From CAIWMF01 sp964402065 (lineage in GTDB: Bacteria > Verrucomicrobiota > Verrucomicrobiia > Chthoniobacterales > UBA6821), in the NCBI GenBank assembly GCA_964402065.1, contig CAYOAN010000004.1:1-64000 (forward strand): a stretch of DNA of 64,000 bases, read 5' to 3'. The position numbers were made by a program, and so were the translations under genes. Position 1 is the stretch's first letter. Every line of letters begins with the position of its first letter. Shown piece by piece: positions 1-8,241 of the stretch. A model generated the notes under the pieces. The model saw nothing but the letters and a program-made list of their open reading frames with translations. It was not told where the DNA came from and did no database searches.

Positions 1-691
1 CGACAACGTCAGGTGTTTTGTCAGCAGGAGCCGCTGGAGCAGGAGTGCTTTCTTTGTCAGCATTCACAGGAGCAGCGACTAGAGCAGGTTGTGAAGTGCT
101 AGAGTCAGGGGTTTGATCTTTCTTGCTAGTGTCGGCTCTTTCTACAAGATGTACGGCATTGGCTCGAGTGCTATCAATAATGAGCGCTCCATGAACAAGT
201 CTAGCTCCATTGCTTAATTTAAAAGATGGAATGGCATTAAGCTCGTCAAGTGACTTGGGAACGAGTGTATTGTCCCCATCATTGAAGCTATAAGTTTCAT
301 TGATGATCTCCGTTCCATCTGCAAGCGTGAGGGAGGAAGCAATAAGTGTTGAGCCTGCCAAATCGATAATGGCATCAGGGCACAAAATGATCTTTGCGTT
401 AGGGGCATCACAAGAAATATTTTTGACAACCAAGCCGCCATCAATAACTAAACTTGCGTTCTCATGAAAGGTAATATTCCTGCAAACAAAAGAATGAATT
501 GTCTCTGAGCCGTCCTTTGCAACAGTGAGTGTTGTATCGGTTGGAATCTGACATGTGCTTTCAGTTTGATGATGGTGATGATGAGTAGCAGAGGCCTTTC
601 CAGCTAGCAAAAGGCTGCTTGCAATTGTGGTGCAAGTGACAAGGAGCAGGCGAGCTGCTGATGATGGTGAAGTATTGGTTTTTGGTTTCAT
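1..691 (-). CDS. Secreted protein of unknown function, 3' end cut by window edge
   Basis: The reverse strand is open from an ATG at 691 to the window edge without a stop, giving 230 residues with the C-terminus missing. The N-terminus is a signal peptide: a Ser/Arg-containing start, a hydrophobic stretch (LLLVTCTTIASSLLLAG) and a likely cleavage after KASA. A run of five histidines follows directly. Residues about 50-140 alternate short hydrophobic and polar stretches with several cysteines (FVCRN, NISCDAP, IILCPDA), resembling parallel beta-helix surface proteins. The visible C-terminal part is rich in Ala, Pro, Thr and Asp and looks like a flexible linker. The function is unknown. The signal peptide is clear; the beta-helix idea is only an impression. 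Confidence 0.72.
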   Translation of the reverse strand, partial: MKPKTNTSPSSAARLLLVTCTTIASSLLLAGKASATHHHHHQTESTCQIPTDTTLTVAKDGSETIHSFVCRNITFHENASLVIDGGLVVKNISCDAPNAKIILCPDAIIDLAGSTLIASSLTLADGTEIINETYSFNDGDNTLVPKSLDELNAIPSFKLSNGARLVHGALIIDSTRANAVHLVERADTSKKDQTPDSSTSQPALVAAPVNADKESTPAPAAPADKTPDVV

Positions 692-789
692 AAGAGTGAA
701 ATCACTAGCAAGGAGCTGTTTTTTTTTCAATAGAAAAATCCTTTTTACGGCGACTTGTCCTTCCGTTTTTCCCTGTGTAAGATTTTTCC

Positions 790-1245
790 ATGTTTCTTGT
801 CGAAAAATGGATGATCTTTGCAATCGCTGCCGCAATCCTCTGGGGATCAAGCTATGCAGCCAGTGGCCCCTTGCTTCGTTCTTCGATGACACCTTTTCTA
901 TTTTACTTTTGTTTTTCTTGGGTTGGGGCACTGACAGCAACAGTTGTTTTTTTTCTGCGTGGAGAAAAAGGTAACTTTCTATCTCAACTCAAAGAGCTGC
1001 CTCCAGCTCATGTTGGATGGTTTCTATTTTCGCTCTTAACAGCCTCAATTGGAGCCTGGATGACGTATCAAGCCGTTGGTGCCAAGAATGCCACACTTGC
1101 ATCCATGATCGAAATTTCTTACCCACTCTTCGTTGTGATTTTTACATGGCTCTTTTTTCAAGAGTTTCAACTTAATGCGATGACTTTTCTGGGAGCATTT
1201 TTTGTGCTTTTTGGAGTGATGCTAATTTTAAAATATGCACCATGA
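790..1245 (+). CDS. EamA/DMT-family single-domain transporter
   Basis: This 151-residue membrane protein has about five hydrophobic segments and a single EamA-type repeat (AILWGSSYAASGPLL near the N-terminus, ASMIEISYPLFVVIFTWLFF near the end). Classical drug/metabolite transporters carry two such repeats in about 300 residues. Half-size members work as dimers, so this may be a complete half-size carrier. The substrate cannot be read from the sequence. A second in-frame ATG lies six codons downstream (MIFAIAAA) and could be the true start. Its TGA overlaps the ATG of the broken zeta-toxin-like gene that follows, so the two were once translationally coupled. Confidence 0.7.
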   Translation: MFLVEKWMIFAIAAAILWGSSYAASGPLLRSSMTPFLFYFCFSWVGALTATVVFFLRGEKGNFLSQLKELPPAHVGWFLFSLLTASIGAWMTYQAVGAKNATLASMIEISYPLFVVIFTWLFFQEFQLNAMTFLGAFFVLFGVMLILKYAP

Positions 1246-1415
1246 AGAAAGAAACGCCTCAATGTATCATCATCGCTGGTCCTAACGGAGCAGGGAAGAC
1301 AACTTTTGTAAAACAATTTTTATCGTGAACTCGCTGATAAGTGGGATGTTTATGAAAATTCGTCAAACCAATTTCAACTCTTAGAAAACAATAAAACAAA
1401 GAGAGACTAAAAAGG
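1242..1415 (+). pseudogene. Zeta-toxin-like P-loop kinase, internally deleted and frameshifted
   Basis: The ATG overlaps the stop of the EamA gene. It is followed by a textbook start for the zeta-toxin/predicted-ATPase family: KKETPQCIIIAGPNGAGKTTF with a Walker A motif, then a stop after 25 codons. In the next frame the sequence resumes as FYRELADKWDVYENS, which matches the C-terminal end of the same family, and stops near 1410. About 140 residues of the middle, including the substrate-binding region, are missing. A single deletion joining N- and C-terminal parts out of frame explains this. In intact members the protein phosphorylates small molecules such as UDP-sugars. This copy cannot be active. 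Confidence 0.72.
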
Positions 1416-1555
1416 CTCATCAAGATGAGTGGACTGCTGGTATCGAACGCGCCCTCAAACGCGCTGCAGAAGAGGCTCGCAGGGTGGCTCGTTTTTATGG
1501 AACGCCGATTTATATTCAGGAGAAAGGTGGCAAGGTTACTGCGGTTAAACCGTAG
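1391..1555 (+). pseudogene. Small partner ORF of the zeta-like gene, start codon lost
   Basis: This is an open frame of about 54 codons with no ATG, only non-standard starts such as ATA. It encodes GIERALKRAAEEARRVARFYGTPIYI followed by a short basic end (GGKVTAVKP). Small proteins of this pattern commonly lie next to zeta-like ATPase genes and are thought to be their partners or antidotes. It overlaps the end of the broken toxin reading frame. With the toxin deleted, selection on it has probably relaxed. It could still be translated from an unusual start. Confidence 0.5.
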
Positions 1556-1661
1556 TTGATCGCCCGGCGATCAGGGGATGAGTTGAGTGCCACGATGAAA
1601 TGGACGGCTTCTCCGCGAAGGTGTGAGTGAGCTATGATCGGTCAAACTTAAACAACCTTAC

Positions 1662-2966
1662 TCAAACTTTGGCGCGAACTAACACCAGAGCTTCCTCGCG
1701 CGTCGAGATCAAATTTTCCAATTGAGCATCTTTAACGCGTTGTAAAATATTTCCAAACTCTGGACCTGGTTTCATGCCAAGTGAGATCAAGTCTTTTCCT
1801 GTCAGAAGTGGTTCGGGAATAAGAGGGGTCTTGGCGAACTCTTCTTTTTTTTGTTGGAGTAATTCATAGTTATCGAGCATGCCGTGACTTGAAGCACAGT
1901 CAACACGATGAAGTTCGAGTTCGTCCTCAAAAGTTGGTCGAGCCATCATGCGACGTAACGTAGAAAGGCGCATTTTTGTGACATCTTTAAAACTCATGTG
2001 AAGGCGGACAGCAGGGAGTACGGCTTCAATAATTTCATTAGAAAAACGGAAGCGTTTTAAAATTTTTTCGCTCATCTTAGCGCCAACTTGGTCGTGCGCG
2101 TAGAAGCGCATTCTTCCATTTTCATCAACGGTGCGAGTAGCTGGTTTGCCAATGTCATGAAAGAGAACTGACAGCACTAAGGGTAATGACGCTTTGTCTG
2201 GAAGCATTTCTAACATGATTCTTGTGTGAACAAAGACATCTCCCTCCGGATGAAACTCAGGTGGCTGCTCACACCCTTTGAGATTTTCCATTTCGGGGAG
2301 AAGGATTTTAAGCAAGCCGCTCTGATCAAGAAGATCAAAGCCGCGGAGTCGGTGAGGACTTAGGAAAATTTTTTGTAGTTCATCGCGAATGCGCTCAGCA
2401 CTCACCACAAGAATCTCTGGAGCTAGCTCACAAAGCGCGTTCCAGGTTGCTGACTCAATTTCAAAAGCAAGTGTTGTTGCAAAGCGAATTGCACGCAAGA
2501 GGCGCAATTTGTCCTCTGTAAAACGTTCGTGAGGATTGCCAATAGAGCGAATGATTTTTTTGGAAAGATCATCGCGCCCCTCAACATAATCAAAAACTTT
2601 TTCATTAATAGGATCATAAAAAAGACCATTAATCGTAAAGTCACGGCGCTTGGCATCTTCTTCTGCATTAGTAAAAGTAACATTGTTCGGATGGCGGCCA
2701 TCGCTGTAGCTTCCATCATGACGAAAGGTTGCTACCTGAATTTCTATTTCATTTTCTAACACAATGATCACGCCAAATTGTGCTCCTACAGCAACAGTGC
2801 GAGAAAAAATTTTTTCAACTTCTTGAGGTAACGCGCTTGTTGCAATGTCGATATCATGGGGTTCTAGGCCCAATAGCATGTCGCGCACGCAGCCTCCAGC
2901 AAAATAGGCTTCGTAGCCAGCATTGCGGAGTTTTTGGAGTACATTGCAAGCAGAAGAAAAAATCAT
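1662..2966 (-). CDS. cca: tRNA nucleotidyltransferase / poly(A) polymerase family protein with HD domain
   Basis: This 434-residue class II nucleotidyltransferase adds or repairs the 3'-CCA end of tRNA in the cytoplasm; A-adding or poly(A) variants share the fold. Visible motifs are GGCVRD at residues 24-29, the metal-binding D38-x-D40 pair (HDIDIAT), RRDFTING at 107-114 for base selection, and an HD phosphohydrolase domain around HDIGKP (residues 270-274). The length fits CCA-adding enzymes with an HD domain. It has its own leader, which contains a nonamer tandem repeat. Whether it adds CCA or only A cannot be settled from the sequence. Confidence 0.9.
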   Translation of the reverse strand: MIFSSACNVLQKLRNAGYEAYFAGGCVRDMLLGLEPHDIDIATSALPQEVEKIFSRTVAVGAQFGVIIVLENEIEIQVATFRHDGSYSDGRHPNNVTFTNAEEDAKRRDFTINGLFYDPINEKVFDYVEGRDDLSKKIIRSIGNPHERFTEDKLRLLRAIRFATTLAFEIESATWNALCELAPEILVVSAERIRDELQKIFLSPHRLRGFDLLDQSGLLKILLPEMENLKGCEQPPEFHPEGDVFVHTRIMLEMLPDKASLPLVLSVLFHDIGKPATRTVDENGRMRFYAHDQVGAKMSEKILKRFRFSNEIIEAVLPAVRLHMSFKDVTKMRLSTLRRMMARPTFEDELELHRVDCASSHGMLDNYELLQQKKEEFAKTPLIPEPLLTGKDLISLGMKPGPEFGNILQRVKDAQLENLISTREEALVLVRAKV

Positions 2967-2980
2967 GCCGAGTAATTAAT

Positions 2981-3009
2981 CACAAAGAAGACAAAGAGCA
3001 CAAAGAATT
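2981..3009 (-). repeat. Nonamer tandem repeat in the cca leader
   Basis: Read in the sense of cca, three tandem units of about 9 bp (CTTTGTGCT, CTTTGTCTT, CTTTGTG) end about 14 nt before the ATG at 2966. A closely matching array stands at the same distance before recD2. It overlaps the last codons of comM, whose gene reads on the same strand. Confidence 0.5.
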
Positions 3010-3021
3010 AAAAATTCTTTT

Positions 3022-4557
3022 TTACTGCCAGATTCTTCGATCCAGGCTTCGATAACTCAGAGCTTCGAGGAGATGCTCTGTTTCTATGGCTTCTGAACCG
3101 GCTAGATCTGCAATGGTTCGAGCAACCTTTAAAATACGATCGTAAGCACGTGCACTAAAATTGAGATCTGTGATGGCTTTTCTAAGAAGCTCTTGGCTCT
3201 CTGTTTTCAGAGCACAATATTTTCTTAGCTCCGTTGGGGTCATACGGGCATTCCATCTTGTTTTTTGCTTTGAAATGAAGCGTTGTTGTTGAATGTGGCG
3301 AGCTTTTATGACCCGCTCGCGGATGTTTTTAGAAGGTTCTCCAAGCTCTGTTGCAGCAAGTTCTTTATACTGAATTGCAGGAGCTTCGACATGCAGGTCA
3401 ATGCGGTCAAGAAGCGGTCCTGAAATTCGTTGTCGATAACGTTCACGCTGGAGAGGGGAACAGCGACACGTTCTATTCAAATCACCATAGTATCCGCAAG
3501 GACAAGGATTCATGGCCGCAACAAGCATGAAAGCTGCCGGAAAGGTCATTGTTCCTGAAGCACGAGAGATCGTCACTTTTGCGTCTTCAAGCGGTTGTCG
3601 TAGGACTTCAAGAGTTGAGCGATGAAATTCAGGAAGTTCATCAAGAAATAGAACGCCATGATGAGCGATACTAATTTCTCCTGGGGTAATATTGGCAGAC
3701 CCTCCGAGAAGCCCAACATCAGAAATAGTGTGATGAGGATCACGAAAAGGCCGTTGTCTAACAACTGCAACCTCAGGGGACATAAGGCCACAAACGCTAT
3801 GGATCTTTGTTGTTTCCAAAGCTTCTTCTAAAGAGAGTGGGGGCATGATGCTTGGAATGCGGCGTGCTAGCATTGACTTGCCAGAACCAGGAGGACCAAT
3901 CAAAAGAATATTATGCCCTCCAGCAACGGCCACTTCTATCGCTCGCTTGACCTGTTGTTGGCCTTTAACCTCTGAGAAATCAACGTCAAAATGTTCCTGG
4001 TGCTCCAATAAAGCTGCTGGATTTTCTTCAGCAGGAGATAATGTTTTTTCCATTGAAAGAAATTCATAAGCTTCTCGAAGATTGCGAACACCGTAAACGT
4101 TGATTCCTTCAACAACAGCTGCTTCACGGACATTAGCTATTGGTAGAAGAACAGCCTTTTTTCCTTGGGCTCGTGCTTCTAACGTCAATGGTAATGCCCC
4201 TTTGATTGAACGAATCTCTCCATTGAGCGCTAACTCTCCAGCAAGATAGCAACGATCTAAACGAGGCAAGGTTGCTGATTGGGCTAGTGCAATCATCCCA
4301 ATAGCGATGGGGAGATCAAAGCTGGGCCCCTGCTTTTTTATGTCAGCAGGGGCAAGATTGACTGTGGTCCGTGTTCGCGGTCCTTGATAGCCACTATTGC
4401 TAATGGCAGCGATAACACGGTCTTTGCTTTCACGAACAATAATGTCAGGAAGTCCCACCACAATAATGGCTGGATCCCCTGAGCCTGTGTGAATTTCAAT
4501 TTCAACTTGAATGGCATCAATGCCAATAACAGCGGCAGAAAAAACTTTGGTTAACAT
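3022..4557 (-). CDS. comM: YifB/ComM family Mg-chelatase-like AAA+ ATPase
   Basis: This 511-residue cytoplasmic protein has the three-part YifB layout. An N-terminal Lon-protease-like ChlI domain spans about residues 20-145. An AAA+ core follows with Walker A GPPGSGKS at 221-228 and Walker B LFLDE at 303-307. The C-terminal Mg_chelatase_C segment contains the four-cysteine patch PCPCG...CRC (352-366). In naturally transformable bacteria ComM is a hexameric helicase promoting branch migration during integration of incoming DNA; orthologues are also widespread in bacteria not known to be competent. The gene ends just upstream of cca on the same strand. The full length and intact motifs argue that it works. 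Confidence 0.92.
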   Translation of the reverse strand: MLTKVFSAAVIGIDAIQVEIEIHTGSGDPAIIVVGLPDIIVRESKDRVIAAISNSGYQGPRTRTTVNLAPADIKKQGPSFDLPIAIGMIALAQSATLPRLDRCYLAGELALNGEIRSIKGALPLTLEARAQGKKAVLLPIANVREAAVVEGINVYGVRNLREAYEFLSMEKTLSPAEENPAALLEHQEHFDVDFSEVKGQQQVKRAIEVAVAGGHNILLIGPPGSGKSMLARRIPSIMPPLSLEEALETTKIHSVCGLMSPEVAVVRQRPFRDPHHTISDVGLLGGSANITPGEISIAHHGVLFLDELPEFHRSTLEVLRQPLEDAKVTISRASGTMTFPAAFMLVAAMNPCPCGYYGDLNRTCRCSPLQRERYRQRISGPLLDRIDLHVEAPAIQYKELAATELGEPSKNIRERVIKARHIQQQRFISKQKTRWNARMTPTELRKYCALKTESQELLRKAITDLNFSARAYDRILKVARTIADLAGSEAIETEHLLEALSYRSLDRRIWQ

Positions 4558-5172
4558 ATAACCGACGAGGATGTCGAAGAATATCTCTCAGGTCAAAGGG
4601 GAAAAAAATGAACAAAGTGAGATTTTGGGTGTCTAAAGTTTTAGTTTTTAAGTTCGACTTTGAGCTCATTTTATGCCTTTAGAATCGCACTATCCTATTG
4701 TTCAACATTACTTCGATGGTCTCATGAACAGTGTTCAACATTCCTCTCCATCTTTATACGCAGGTGATTACTACGGCTCCTCTCATGAAGAAGAAGCACT
4801 AACAGAGATTCATCATTTAGAAAGTAGTAAGGCTTCTCAAATGATTCATCTCAATATCAAGCATCGTGTTTGAGAGCGTGTTGCAAACTCTACTGAGCCT
4901 GTGAAGAACTGCGTTACTTCAGTGCTCGTTGCTTCATGTGTTAACGATGCGCTCAGTGTCTGTATTCTGAGGCTTCTGGCTCTTCCTGATCCTCAGCAAG
5001 TTTTAAACACAATTTTGTTTTTATCTTACAACAGTCAGAACTTCCTCCTTCCATACCTACTTTTTAAAAAGCGCAAGAAATTTTTGAACATTTCTTTTGC
5101 CGCGGTTGTCCAACAAGAAACGAGCATTTTTTAGTCATTGTTCGTTTTTTTAAACCATCACCTAAAAATCTT
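4558..5172. other. Intergenic region between divergent comM and the sigma factor gene
   Basis: About 615 bp separate the two divergent starts, so promoters for both should lie here. A 66-codon frame (4673-4873) and a 77-codon frame (4901-5134) are open. Neither resembles a known family or has a convincing ribosome binding site; I treat them as chance or decayed sequence. No strong palindrome was found by eye. Confidence 0.4.
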
Positions 5173-6030
5173 ATGTCTATCGAAGATACCGATCCTAGCT
5201 TGCAGCGTTATTTGAAAGAAGTTTCACAATATCCTCTCATTTCTCCTCAACGAGAAATTGAATTATCAGTGCTGATCAAAAAAGGCGATAAGGAAGCCAT
5301 TGCCGAGATGACACGCGCCAATCTTCGTTTGGTTATTAAAATTGCGCGTGAATACGCTAATTTGGGATTGCCACTTTTAGATCTTATTTCAGAGGGAAAT
5401 ATTGGCCTAGTCAAAGCAGTGAAACGATTTGATCCTGCAAAAGGTGGTAAGATGAGCACTTATGGTTCTTGGTGGATCAAGCAAGCCATCAAAAGGGCAC
5501 TTGCGAATCAAAGCAAAACAATTCGTTTGCCGATTCACCTTGTTGATAAAATTGCAAAAATTCGGCGTGTCAGTGATAGCATGAGTGAAGCGCTCGGGCG
5601 TGAGGCTACTAATGAGGAAGTTGCTGAAGAAATTGGCATCAATGCTGCAAAAGTAGCGCAGCTCAAAGAAGTGGCTTCTCGTCCTACCTCCTTAAATGCT
5701 CGTTTGGGAGAGGAGAATGAAATGGAGTTTTCAGAAACAATTTGTGATGAAAATGCCATTGATCCTTTTGACAACCTTCGTGAAAAAGATATGCATGATC
5801 AATTACAGGATCTTCTTGAACACTTAGACGAACGGGAGCGCTCGATTATTAATAATCGATTTGGCCTTGATGGAGCTGAGCCTATAACGTTAGAGGAGGT
5901 TGGTGCTAAAATGGGTGTGACTCGTGAACGCATTCGTCAGTTGCAAAATAGTGCGCTTGATAAAATGAGACGAGCTTTTAAAGGGAAAGAGCTAGTTGCC
6001 TTCTCATCATTTACAGCAGTCGCCGCGTAG
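5173..6030 (+). CDS. RNA polymerase sigma-70 family factor (RpoD/RpoH-like, no region 1.1)
   Basis: This 285-residue sigma factor starts at region 1.2 (PSLQRYLKEVSQYPLISPQRE), without the acidic region 1.1 of housekeeping RpoD. Region 2 (about 45-115) holds the core-binding and -10-recognition helices (RLVIKIAREYANLGLPLLDL, STYGSWWIKQAIKRAL). Region 3 runs from about 120 to 200, and region 4 near the end carries the -35-binding helix-turn-helix (LEEVGAKMGVTRERIRQLQ). Its size fits a group 2 or RpoH-type alternative factor, though some PVC bacteria use short factors of this kind in central roles. It stands alone between two long intergenic stretches. Which regulon it serves is not evident. Confidence 0.9.
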   Translation: MSIEDTDPSLQRYLKEVSQYPLISPQREIELSVLIKKGDKEAIAEMTRANLRLVIKIAREYANLGLPLLDLISEGNIGLVKAVKRFDPAKGGKMSTYGSWWIKQAIKRALANQSKTIRLPIHLVDKIAKIRRVSDSMSEALGREATNEEVAEEIGINAAKVAQLKEVASRPTSLNARLGEENEMEFSETICDENAIDPFDNLREKDMHDQLQDLLEHLDERERSIINNRFGLDGAEPITLEEVGAKMGVTRERIRQLQNSALDKMRRAFKGKELVAFSSFTAVAA

Positions 6031-6512
6031 TTTCTGTTGGCATAACATGAAGAGAGTATAGTGCTGACTTGCTTCAGTGCTCGCGTCTTGAAGGATGTTA
6101 ATACACACTACGAATCTGCGCGGCTCGTTCCTTATTCTGCATCTCCAGCAGCGCAGTTGAAGTAGACTCTGGACTTTTTATAGCGACACTCTTTTTCATC
6201 TTTTATTCAATCTCATACCATCTTCACTCATGATTTGGACTATTGGACTTGTTCTTATTGGCGCCTGAGAGCGTTGTCATCACTCACGTTACCAGAGGGC
6301 AGCGTTTGCTTTTCTGCCTTGTCAGACGCCAAAACTCCTGCGTCCTATGGTCCAGCTAATTCATGAAGATGGTATGAGTCTTTCTATTTTTATTTTGTGA
6401 ACCTCAAACTCGCTTCCAATCTCATTCAAGCTATGTTTGGACAGAGTCTACATAGAGAAGCCTGTTTTAGGGATTTCCCTGCTTCTTGCTTAGAAAGCTT
6501 TTCCTCCATTGC
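6031..6512. other. Intergenic region holding a long imperfect palindrome
   Basis: This stretch of about 480 bp between the sigma factor and the subtilase has no credible gene. Its main content is the inverted repeat at 6212-6378. A short frame starting MIWTIGLVLIGA near 6230 stops after 12 codons and lies inside the palindrome, so it is not called. Confidence 0.4.
6212..6378. repeat. Imperfect palindrome, about 58-bp arms
   Basis: The outer 15 bp are perfectly inverted (6212-6226 ctcataccatcttca against 6364-6378). The pairing continues imperfectly inwards, for example attggcgcctgag on the left against the complement of cagacgccaaaac on the right. The arms reach about 58 bp each and enclose about 50 bp. 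It could fold into a long hairpin in the leader of the subtilase gene or be a miniature mobile element. No target-site duplication was confirmed. Confidence 0.55.
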
Positions 6513-8222
6513 ATGAAATTATTTTTCCGATTGTCCTTATTCACTAGTTTTGTTTTTTTGTTCTTTCTCTCATTTAAAGCAAAAAGCTATTTTCTCTCCC
6601 AAGTTTCGAAGCCGCTTTCTATCAAGGTTGGTGAGCAAATTCAGGGGAATTTTTCGGAGTGCAAGATGCCGTTTTCATCTTCGCTCAACAGAGAACTTTC
6701 TAAGAAACCAGCTCCTCTCAATATTCCTTCGGCAGAAGAACTGCAGGAGTTTCCTGGAGTGAGGGTCGTAGAAGCAGCAGAAGTTGAGGGGAGTAACCAT
6801 GGAGAAAAAATACGAATGCGGGTTTTAGAAACACAGTTCAAAACTCCATACATCAGAACAGAAGAAATTATTGATCAAGCCTCAGGGGCCTTATTGCATC
6901 GGAGCGAGATGGCAGGGACACATCTTCTTGTTCGATTGCCTGCAACAGAAGATCCTGAATATTTTCTCAATCAGCTTGGTTCTGATGTCATCGCTTTGGA
7001 ACGAGTCACAACGAAAGATTCTTTGTATCGATTGCAATTGGGATCTCATTCGCTAGCAGTCTTACCTCGAGTGCTTAATGAGATCGCTCAAAAAAAATTG
7101 CCTCTTCTCAGCAAAGAACCTGATTTTTTAGTTCATGCATCAATGATCCCTAACAATCCATTGTACACTCAACAATGGTATCTTCACCAACAAGCTTGGC
7201 AGATTAACGGGCCATTGGATTATCGGATTTTTTATTCAGGCATCGATGCTTCTGATGCGTGGAATATTCGAACTTCGGCTGAATCTGTTGTGGTGGCCGT
7301 GATTGATACAGGCATTCGCTACACACATGAAGACCTTGCTTCAAATATATGGCACGAAGAGGACCCCATTTATGGAACTATTCATGGATGGAATTTTTCA
7401 GTGCAAAATGATGATCCTAAAAAAAGCGACCCTATGGATGGATTTGGTCACGGAACAGCATGTGCTGGAATTATTGGGGCTGTTGGTAATAGCGGAGTTG
7501 GAGTGACGGGTGTTGCTTGGAACATAAAACTCATGGCGCTAAAATTTTTGAATGATCAAGGAAGTGGAGTAGGGCAAATCAGTGATGCTGTCAGCTGCAT
7601 TGATTTTGCGTGCGAGCATGGAGCTCAGATTTTGAACTGCAGCTGGGGGTATGTTCCTTTTGCAGAAAATCAAAAAGCCACTAATCCCATTTATTCTACT
7701 GACTCAGCAGCTCTGGCAGCAGCGATCAGTCGAGCGCGAGCTCAAGGTGTCATTCTTGTTGCAGCAGCAGGCAATGAGGGAAAAGATAATGATCTTGCTC
7801 CAGAATATCCAGCCAACTATCCACTCGATAACATCATTTCAGTGGCCGCAACAACTGAGGAGAATCAGCTTGCTTGGTTTTCAAATTATGGTGCAAAAAC
7901 AGTTCATATAGCTGCTCCTGGAGAAGAAATTTTTTCAACGTGGGCACGCAGTGATCACGATTATATTACGGCTCAAACAAGAGGGGAGATTTTGGGTGAT
8001 CAAGTCTTTGATTTTGATAAACAGCCAGAAGGAACGTCATTGTCTGTACCGCAAGTTGTTGGAGCATTGGCCCTCTTGAAGGCTCAATTCCCAACATGGA
8101 GCTATCAGCAGCTCACTCAGCGAGTGATTGATACGAGTGATAAAATTCCTTCGCTGAAAGGAAAAATGGTTGGCGGAAAATTAAATCTGGCAAGAGCTTT
8201 AAGCGCTCCCGTGAAACAATAG
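6513..8222 (+). CDS. Secreted subtilisin-like serine protease (S8 family)
   Basis: This 569-residue exported endopeptidase starts at the ATG at 6513; an upstream TTG would only add nine residues before the signal peptide. The N-terminus (KLFFRLSLFTSFVFLFFLSF) is a strong signal sequence. A region of about 220 residues without recognisable motifs follows, probably an inhibitory propeptide. The S8 catalytic triad is complete: Asp265 in VVAVIDTGIRYTHEDL, His313 in GFGHGTACAGI and Ser509 in EGTSLSVPQVVGA. The oxyanion Asn lies in AAAGNEGKD. The serine motif reads GTSLSVP instead of the usual GTSMAAP, which is conservative. It is a single gene between a sigma factor and convergent recD2. Likely targets are proteins outside the cytoplasm. 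Confidence 0.9.
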   Translation: MKLFFRLSLFTSFVFLFFLSFKAKSYFLSQVSKPLSIKVGEQIQGNFSECKMPFSSSLNRELSKKPAPLNIPSAEELQEFPGVRVVEAAEVEGSNHGEKIRMRVLETQFKTPYIRTEEIIDQASGALLHRSEMAGTHLLVRLPATEDPEYFLNQLGSDVIALERVTTKDSLYRLQLGSHSLAVLPRVLNEIAQKKLPLLSKEPDFLVHASMIPNNPLYTQQWYLHQQAWQINGPLDYRIFYSGIDASDAWNIRTSAESVVVAVIDTGIRYTHEDLASNIWHEEDPIYGTIHGWNFSVQNDDPKKSDPMDGFGHGTACAGIIGAVGNSGVGVTGVAWNIKLMALKFLNDQGSGVGQISDAVSCIDFACEHGAQILNCSWGYVPFAENQKATNPIYSTDSAALAAAISRARAQGVILVAAAGNEGKDNDLAPEYPANYPLDNIISVAATTEENQLAWFSNYGAKTVHIAAPGEEIFSTWARSDHDYITAQTRGEILGDQVFDFDKQPEGTSLSVPQVVGALALLKAQFPTWSYQQLTQRVIDTSDKIPSLKGKMVGGKLNLARALSAPVKQ

Positions 8223-8241
8223 GGCTCGTCACTCAGAGGTC

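Noticed and set aside
1555..1580. Small GC-rich hairpin (tgatcgcc-cggcgatca) as a terminator
   Set aside because: The stem is short and no T-run follows, so terminator function is unsupported.
4673..5134. Two short open frames (66 and 77 codons) between comM and the sigma factor
   Set aside because: There is no recognisable family or convincing ribosome site, and the composition is as expected by chance in AT-rich intergenic DNA.
6231..6420. Possible decayed gene starting MIWTIGLVLIGA
   Set aside because: It stops after 12 codons and lies in the arms of the palindrome, so its sequence is explained by that structure.
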